A stretch of DNA of 64,000 nt, from NCBI RefSeq assembly GCF_001039355.2, contig NW_019775459.1, forward strand, positions 200,274 through 264,273, written 5' to 3'. Below, one piece after another: positions 55,512-64,000 of the stretch. Source of the stretch: Lingula anatina (lineage: Eukaryota; Brachiopoda; Lingulata; Lingulida; Lingulidae). The notes under the pieces are model-generated. The model was not told where the DNA came from and did not search any database. It worked only from the letters and a program-made list of their open reading frames with translations. The position numbers and the translations under genes are program-made. Position 1 is the stretch's first letter. The number at the start of each line of letters is the position of its first letter.

Positions 55512-58500
55512 ATATTGTTAGCTCTACCGGTAGGCCTGCATACTAATACCCCGGTATGTACCTTTCACATCATCCAGATATTTCATTCGGTTTATTTACT
55601 ACAGAATTAGTGTAGTTTTATTATACCGACTGGTACACGTATTGAACTTTACAAAAACCTTACAATGTAAACACAGATAAAACAGCTGTCATTACTAAAC
55701 AGGTAGGCCTACCTAAATAAATGGCGATTTTTTATTAAATTTGTTCCGAATTATCTTGTCTTTTAATTTTTTAATTAATGTTTTGTTTGTTGTTAATTTG
55801 TTTAATTTAATTCAGTTTATTTATTTTATTTTAATTTATTCCTTTATTTATTTTTTAAAATTATTATCATTATTTTTATTATTTTTTTTATTTTTATTTT
55901 ATTTTATTTTTTTTCACAGTGAGTACATGTATACGGCGCTGCCAACGCGCCGACCTGAATAAGAAGTCGACCCAGCTTTTGAAGTAAGTCTGATGCAAAG
56001 ATGTCAGTGCATCAACATTTACTATCTGGGGAATTTCCTCTATTTTCAGTTTTTTAAATAAAAAGTTTGCCTTACTCTTCTTCCTCCAGCATTTCGCAAC
56101 TCTCCTCGGGACAGGTAAACAACTTTATCTACAACAAGGAATTATCCGGAACGGTTTTATAAAAAATAGTCGCTGCGAACATTAAATAATTTTTCGTTTA
56201 TATTACTGAATAAAATTTTAGATTTTATTTTATCATTCATTTGTACGTGCCCTTCAGCAAACCCAAAATAACAATTTTAATATTTGAATTTTTGGTATAT
56301 TCCTTATTTTGTGACGTAATCACGACCAAGAAGTAAGCGAATGTTTTAGTAAGAGCAGGAAGTATCAGTGGAAAAACACATTTTGTAAGTTTCTTTTACG
56401 TACCTTTGGCGTTTAAAGCTCCCATTGGGCCAATGGTTAGATAGTTATATATTGTAATAGCTTATTTACTTGCTACTAAATCCATGATATTGAATAACTA
56501 GCTTGGGATAGCAAAGGAAATGAAGTAGACCTCCATAATTACATGTAAACAGTCGTGACCTACATTTTTCCGGAGTGGTTTGCACTACAAGTGACGGGGG
56601 TCATACCATAAAAAGACATTCTTGACATGTACGGTCAGTTTCTTATAAGTTTAGCAGCTTCAGTAGGTGTGCCAGACATCTAAGCCGCTTATGCTGAAAG
56701 CAATTTAGCGAGAAACCCTCAGGGATGGGCCAATTTTGTTCGATCGTTCTAGGTATGGGAATCCAGTGACCAGTCTATGACCTTCATATCTTTTACACCC
56801 ATGCCAGAATGTATCAGTGACACAACTGAAATCTAATTAATTTCCGTTAGTGTGGGTCACTGTTAATGACGCCCTTATTGTGTCAGGGATGACTGATAAC
56901 AGCACTGACTTCTACATATCTCTGGTGGTGCAAGTAGCTGAAACCTCTGATGGTGTATATGCACAAATATTCATGCATTGGCATTGTATGGTCCCAGATA
57001 TGTGCTGCATCATAATATAAATAAGAGTTCTAAAGCATGATTCTCTGCCCTAAAACTATATATCTAAGAACTAGAATAACAATGATAACTGACCATGAAG
57101 TTATCCAGGTCTAGTTACCCTGTCAGCCATCTTGCCTGGGTCAATAAAAGTTGTCTTGCCAGGTAACACAGTGAGAGTTAGCTTAGATGTCTGGCACACC
57201 TACTGAAGCCGCTAAATTATATGTTATTACCCCCTAGCAGCTCTAGTAGGCGTGACAGACATCTAAGCTGCTTAAGTTGATTGCAATTTTAGAGAATCCC
57301 CTCTGAGATAGATAGATCCACAGTTAGTACTATAGGGTCTGGGAATGGTCCCATAGTCACAGACAAGATCCCGAAGTTCATTAAAGATTTTAATATTGCA
57401 AAATGTGCATATTAAACTCTTTACTTTGTTGTCAATTCCAGTTTTAGTATATAAGTGAGTCAGAGTTAAACAAGATTGTATCACCATGACGACAGTGATG
57501 TACCAGACCCCCCAGGTAGTAAGGCAGCAAGTGATTACCACAGCGCCACCTACTGGGGGTTCTTCATTCGTGGCTGAGAAGTAAGTTCATTGGCGAATAC
57601 TGGGTGAATACTGGAATGGGATATTAGTATTTAAAGAAAAAAAAGATTTGTGTTAACTTAATCTTATGGTTGTATGATGGTTAATTCATGAATAATTCAT
57701 TGTATCATTGTAATTATACCAGGTGATTATTTTTACCTAATTATAAATTAAAATTATTAAGTACTTCCATGGAGAATTGCAAGATTTACTCCTATCTTCA
57801 GTAAATATTTCTCATGTATTCCAGGTACATGCACAGAGCTGGTGTGGGACTTGGTATAACCCAGGCTTTGCTTGGGGTCATCTCTCTCATCTTTGGTATT
57901 GTTTTTGCTTCATGGGCTCCAGCAGGTTACAGTTACGGTTACAGGACCTATTATTTCAGCATAAACCACCACACTGGGGCTGGGATATGGTGTGGTATTC
58001 TGGTAAGACCAGAGAGAGAGAGGGATTGAGTGAGAGGGAGGGAGAGAGAAAGGGAAAGAAAGAGAGAGACTGAGAGAGAGAGGCCTTTAAGGTTTGAGCA
58101 GTGTAAATACCACAGCAACATGTTACAGATTCTCTGGTAGATTTTTTTTGTAGAAGAAAGTTGGTAATGTTAGGTTCTGTCGAAAAAGAATTTGTTATGA
58201 GTATAATATGTTATTGTGCAATATGAATGTTGAAATGTTGATTTATATGAAGAATGATTTTAGTTCACAGGGACTGGGGTATTGGGAATTCTTACATACA
58301 AGAAGAATAAGGGATTGGTGAGTAGTACATTCAATTTTAGATAAAACTGTATCAGGTTCTTCTGTTCTTTATGAATCATTGGAAACCTTTGTTATATTGA
58401 AAATCTCGTTGCTTGTTGGAAAATAAATAAAAACAAATATAGCATAAGTTTAATGAAAAAGAATAATTATAATAATAGAAAAAGAAAAATATATTATATT

Positions 58501-61500
58501 CAGGGCATGTATATATATTTTCTACCCTTGTCAGTGCATCCTGTAAATTACTGATTACTTATTACTTCAAAAGCCTTTTGTATGCTTAGTTATTTATTAT
58601 TTCATTTATTCTCTGTATGTATTTGTATTTTTCCAGATCATCTCCTTCATGATCATGTCCATCATATCAGCAGTGGTTTCCTGGCTCGTCTTCATGGTGA
58701 TGCAGTCGGTGGAAGTTGCCATTAACGGTGGCTACGGGAGCTATTATGTAAGTGGAACCTTTTTTTGTTCAGCAACCTGGTTAGATTTATATATTTGTTT
58801 GTTGTAAAATGAAGGCATTTGGCCAAAACAGAGGCAGCGTGAGAATTAAAGCCCAGCAAATCATTTATAATGTTTATTTCCAAAATATTTTATCTTGATC
58901 TCCCAGGGTTTGCTATGTTTAAAGGCTTTTTTATTATTAAATTAAAAAGAAAAAAGTTATAACAAATTCTTATTCTCATATATTACCAATTCTAAATGCA
59001 TTTATTTATATATAATTAAAATGCCATGTCTTAATTTTTTTCAGTCCAGTGTGATCAGGGGACTGTCAGGGTTTTTGGTTTTTGTCGCCTTTACAGAGGG
59101 GGTGATAGCAGTTATCTCATCAGCCTTTTGTTGCCATGGTGTCTGTTGCTGTTCTCAGGTTTGTGCTTTTTGCATTTCAGAACAGTTTAAGTTTGATATA
59201 CTTGGGATATATTATATTTAGAACACTTAATTTTACAGAAACTATTTGCTTTCATCACTTTTTACAGCCAACATTTAGGAACTGTTTTTTTAGTAGAGTC
59301 ATTCCTAAAGAGGCTTTTCAACTGTATGGAGATTTTCATAAACCAAGCTCTAAGCATGCGGCTAATTATCTTATTTCATCAAAACGAGAAATAAGACCCT
59401 GTAGATTGGAAACGGGACCCATACATTTGAAAAAATACCAGTGCTTTTGTTGCTGGCTCATATAACATAACATGTACACGATTTCATGTCATGTCTTACT
59501 CAAAATGTATGCAAGATCCTGTCACATCTAACTCAATATAGACATAACTTCCTTTCACATCTAACACAATATAAACAGAACATCCTGTCACATCTAACAC
59601 AATATAAACAGAACTTCCTGTCACATCTAACACAATATAAACAGAACTTCCTGTCACATCTTGCACAAAATATACTGAACTTTTGTCCCATCTTACACAA
59701 TTGGGCAATATTTATGTCTCCAAAATGTTAAGGTAATGTCATTATTTCACGCTTTTTTGCATGTCACCCTGTATCAGCATTCCTTTTTTATCAATATTTT
59801 AATACTGTATCTTTTATATGAATTAAACATCATATCATATAATAAACATTAAATTATATTATGTCATATAATATTGCAGCCTTCCACCCAAGGCACTGTC
59901 AACTATACTGTACCCAATGCTGGACAAAATACTGTGGCTTTTGTGGCACCTGGACAACAAGGTAATGTGAATAAAAAAAGAAGGAATTTGACTTTTTTCA
60001 AATAGGATTGAGAGAATTTCACATCTTGTGCTGCCATCTATGTGTCATACGTGTTACACATAGGTGCTGCCATCTATGGATCATATACATTGCAAGATAA
60101 GACAATATGTATCTAAAGAAAATATTATTTCCAAGTATTCTTTCCTCACAGAGGTCTTGAAAAAATGTATTTAGGAAGCATTCAGTCTGTATAATGTTTG
60201 ATAGTAAAATGTAGACTTTGCTTCATAATATCAACACTTTCGTTCAATTGCTTTCTTCTCCATAAACACCACTTTCTCACTAAATCATAAACATATCTTT
60301 TCAGGCTTTGTGTACTATCCACAGCAGGGGCCCCAAGTCGGAGGATACTATCCCCAGCCCATGTATGCCCAGGGTCCTCCAGCTTACAGCACTGCCCAAC
60401 AACAACAGCAGCAGCAGTGGCCACAACAACAACCACCACCCCAAGCCCAGCAGCAGCCAGTAGGTGGCGCCACAGGACAGCAGGCAGGACCTCTGCCACA
60501 GAAGCAGTAATGGCGAGTGGAAAATGGTGGAAATTTGAGATTTGTTAGCATTGCATTTGGCATTAATTGCTGTTTTATGCCTTTCTTCTTCATCTCATAA
60601 AAGTCAACTGTGAAAATACTTGACTTATATATAAAGCAGTGGACATAAATTTGCAGGTCTTATACACGTGCCATTTCATGTGCAGGGTGGTTATATTTCC
60701 AGTCTGTAAAATTGATTTTATGATCGTATGCAGATGTTCATTTTGAAGTTTAAAATGATGAAAATTCAGTTTGCCATAAAAGTATTATTGGAGAATTGTG
60801 GCTGATCTGTTAAATGTTTACATATTTGAATTACTAATTTGTGATATTTGAAAAGTATTTTTGTTCTTTAAAAGAACAAATACAGTGATGTTATTTTGCC
60901 AGTTGATTGTCTTAACTTGCTGCAGCTTGTAGACACTCTTTTTTCTTGCATAATATTACAACATTTAACCAAAGGATTTTTAAGTGTTTATAAAATTGAA
61001 TATGAATATTATATTTATCCATATTTAAACTGCTAGTATATTTGCTTTTTACGTGGAACTTTTAAGTAGACTTAGAATTTATAAATATATATATTATATA
61101 TTCAAGACTGCAGAATGCATGTTGCATTGTAAACAAATGTTCTTTTCAATTGTATATTTTAAATATGTATATTCAAGAGTTTTTAAGCTGTAAAATTGCT
61201 TCAATATGCGATTGAAGAATGGATTGAGAAAGACCATATATTTTCTAGAAGGAAAAACTACAGACCGAATGGTACACATTCTGCCACATAAAAAGTGAGA
61301 AAAAACACCAGTTAAGAACAAATTCTTGTTGAATTATACATTACTAAGTTTAGACAAGATCTGTTGTATCACGTGATAACTTACGCACATAACTTACATT
61401 TTATGTATTTTGATAGTTATGACTTACTTAAAGTATATACAGCTGCATATACTGTATACTCGTTCAAACCTTATATCTAGAGCGCAGTATAACGCCCACG

Positions 61501-64000
61501 CTGTCATTTTCTTATGCTTAAAGTGAAGAGTGCCACATACGTATATCAGAATATACAATAAAACGTTTTCTTAGAGAAAATTTTATATTGGTGTTCTTTT
61601 GCCAAATTTAGTCCTCACAATTTCAGTGAAGACATCACGTGGTTTAAACTTGCTGACTGTAACTTTTCCGAAAATAGTTCTTATTGAATTCAGTGTTTCT
61701 TAAAAATAATTTCAGTAACAGTCCGATTTCACCTAAACTGAGTTCCCGTTACATACCCCCACTACGGCCAGTTTCAGGGGTATGTACCCCAAATGTCAGA
61801 GCGCTGTTAAGCTAGATTCCTCGCTATACCTTTTCATGTGTTGGCCTCGGTATTGCTGATGTGGGTTACATATGAAATCAAGATCGAGCTGGCAATACCG
61901 AAATCTAGAACCTAGGGTACGGTATTGCTGATGTGGGTTACATATGAAATCAAGATCGAGCTGGCAATACCGAAATCTAGAACCTAGGGTAGGGTCACTG
62001 GATACACTACTTGTCAACATACCCAGCTGCTGTTTCCCGTGACCTCTGACATGTCACGTGTAGTCACCCCCAGCCGTCAGCACCGTCTGTTAGACCCCAT
62101 TCCCATAGATATTTAGATCGATCTTTCCCCCTGGGGAGTCTCGGTAGATTGGTGTCAGCTTAACTGGCTTAAATGTCTGTCCCGTCTACTAAAAGCTGTA
62201 AGGGGGTAATAAACTGTCGTGCGCGGTCGGCTGACAGATATTTAGCGTGAACCCCCAGGGAGTTAGGTCGATCCAGATGGGACCATTTAAATCTCTGGGA
62301 ATGCAGTTTATGACTGGGTTCCCATACCTAGATCAATCAAACATACGTGATGCAGCGCACAGACATATTGTCAATAGTGGCTTACTACATCGTGGACATC
62401 AACGACTATATTTTGTAGGCCATATGTTTATTAATATTTTCTCATCTCTTACAGACAGGTTTTAAAAGTAAATAGTAGGACACACATGCGCGCACACACG
62501 CACGCACGCACACACATAGCCCTTTCATGTTATCTATATTGGTTGGACGGGAACCGTTTGATACCGTATATCTCTTGATTAAATGACGCGCCTCTAAGTA
62601 AACAGCGACAAGTTATTTGATTGCACATATCACATATCTACTTTTTCTGAAGAACTGGTATGTAACTCTGAAATAGTGTCGCTGGCATGGTGCAGTGTTC
62701 ACGTTGCTTAAACTTATGTTTTCATTACTATTACATTTGTGTCCTCGATCAATGGTTTTCCCTTATTTGCCACTTGGAGGCCATTCAGAACAGACCATCC
62801 GAGAATCTACTGATCCACGGATCAAATATGGCGAAAAAAGAGTCGACTAATCTTCTGATGGTCTCCCTGCCTCCACACGCGCCATTGAACGGATTAAATC
62901 ACGACTCCGAGGTTTAATTGCTAGTCCCCTGCAAGGACAGAGCGTGTGGAGGCAGGGATACCATCAACGGTTTAGTCGGCTCTTCTTTCATGTAGGGTCC
63001 GCGATATTTGATCCGTGGATCAGTACATCCTCGGATCTTCTGTTCTGAAAAGTCTCATAATCATATTTGGTAGGGGAGGGGAGTACTGACTCAATTCCCA
63101 CACTAATTATTATATCATTTTAAATCCCAAAACGAATTCTTTGTTAAGTCTCAAAAGGTAGATTTAAAATAAATCACGCTGGGCTTTACAATAAAATGAT
63201 GATTCAAATGAGAAACACGTTCATTTTCGTTATCTAATTATCATGTTTACTATTTTGTTTATTTTTAATCTTATTATACTTAATTAATTTACTATTTTAG
63301 CATTAACAATTATTTCTTTTTTTTTTCGTTACGGGCTTCTTATAAACATGTCTTAAAGAGAGTCGTAATAACGCTACCGGGTTCAGCTGGTTAAGAATTA
63401 TCTGCAACTAAGAATAAGCCGAAACGACCCTGTGGAAAATATTCACTTTAAAGAGCAAACATTTCATATTTGCATATTTATAATCTGACTTGATATGAAT
63501 AATTTTACAGTTTGACTTTGATTTTATTATTTGTTTGAATACGAATTTCAGTAAAATCAAAATAAAGAATTGAATATCTACGGTTTCTTATCTAGTTTAG
63601 TTCTTATTTTTTACGTCAGTAGGACGCGAGAAGGTTTTGTGGAAGAAGGAGCTGGCTGTTGCAGTCCTTTTACTACCAAGTACCAAACCTGAGAAAACAG
63701 AAACAAATATCTGTAAGTTTTTTTTTATTTCTATATTGTCGTCTTAAGCTTGTGTTAGGGTGATGTTTAATTAGGGTTACCGTTAAATCGTGTTAGTTTT
63801 TATGAAATTCATAATTGTGAGCATTCACCCAACGACTGAAAGCGAAGAACATCAGATGCACGTAGACCCAGGTTATCATTCATGGCCTTGATTTCTCCGT
63901 AGTACCTATCTTGCACGAGATACAGGTGTGGGCTTTTCACGAGTAGCCATACCGCACGTCTTAACATTATGGGATGCGTACTTGCTTTTCGCAACTTGAA

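Overview
The window is eukaryotic nuclear DNA. It is AT-rich, its genes are split into short exons by GT-AG introns, and it carries abundant (CT)n, (TA)n and homopolymer tracts, inverted-repeat elements and two assembly breaks (one N at 38905, 904 N at 43536-44439). Gene content (a TTLL10-type tubulin glycylase, a CHST8-14-type sulfotransferase, MS4A/CD20-like four-span proteins) points to an animal. The high polymorphism and repeat style suggest a marine invertebrate, perhaps a mollusc, but that is inference.

Layout. 1-22498: no exon I can support; repeats and unassigned, presumably intronic or intergenic DNA. 22499-36305 (+): twelve exons that join in phase into at least 911 residues. Exons 1-4 encode an NlpC/P60-like thiol-hydrolase domain plus an acidic linker. 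Exons 5-12 encode a TTLL10-like tubulin polyglycylase domain. Exon 4 can either splice onward or read through to a stop, which would give a hydrolase-only product. 38906-43535 is a near-identical second copy of the 3' part of this gene (end of exon 7 to the poly(A) signal), and 44440-45090 is a third copy of the tail after the gap. This looks like unmerged haplotypes. The first copy carries a 629-bp insertion flanked by TTAA that the second copy lacks, so a filled and an empty site lie side by side.

45091-61600: a minus-strand MS4A-like gene (51285-47459), a plus-strand carbohydrate sulfotransferase (coding from 54092) and a plus-strand MS4A-like paralogue (57486-60510). The two MS4A-like genes share exon structure, splice phases, a Gln-rich tail and even intron sequence. 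The sulfotransferase and the minus MS4A-like gene are each broken by one missing A in an A7 run. 61600-64000 holds inverted and tandem repeats and a possible first exon near the right edge.

The most interesting item is the in-phase fusion of an NlpC/P60 domain, a fold whose bacterial members cut gamma-glutamyl isopeptide bonds, to an enzyme whose family builds glycine chains on the gamma-carboxyl of glutamate: a possible writer-plus-eraser for tubulin glycylation.
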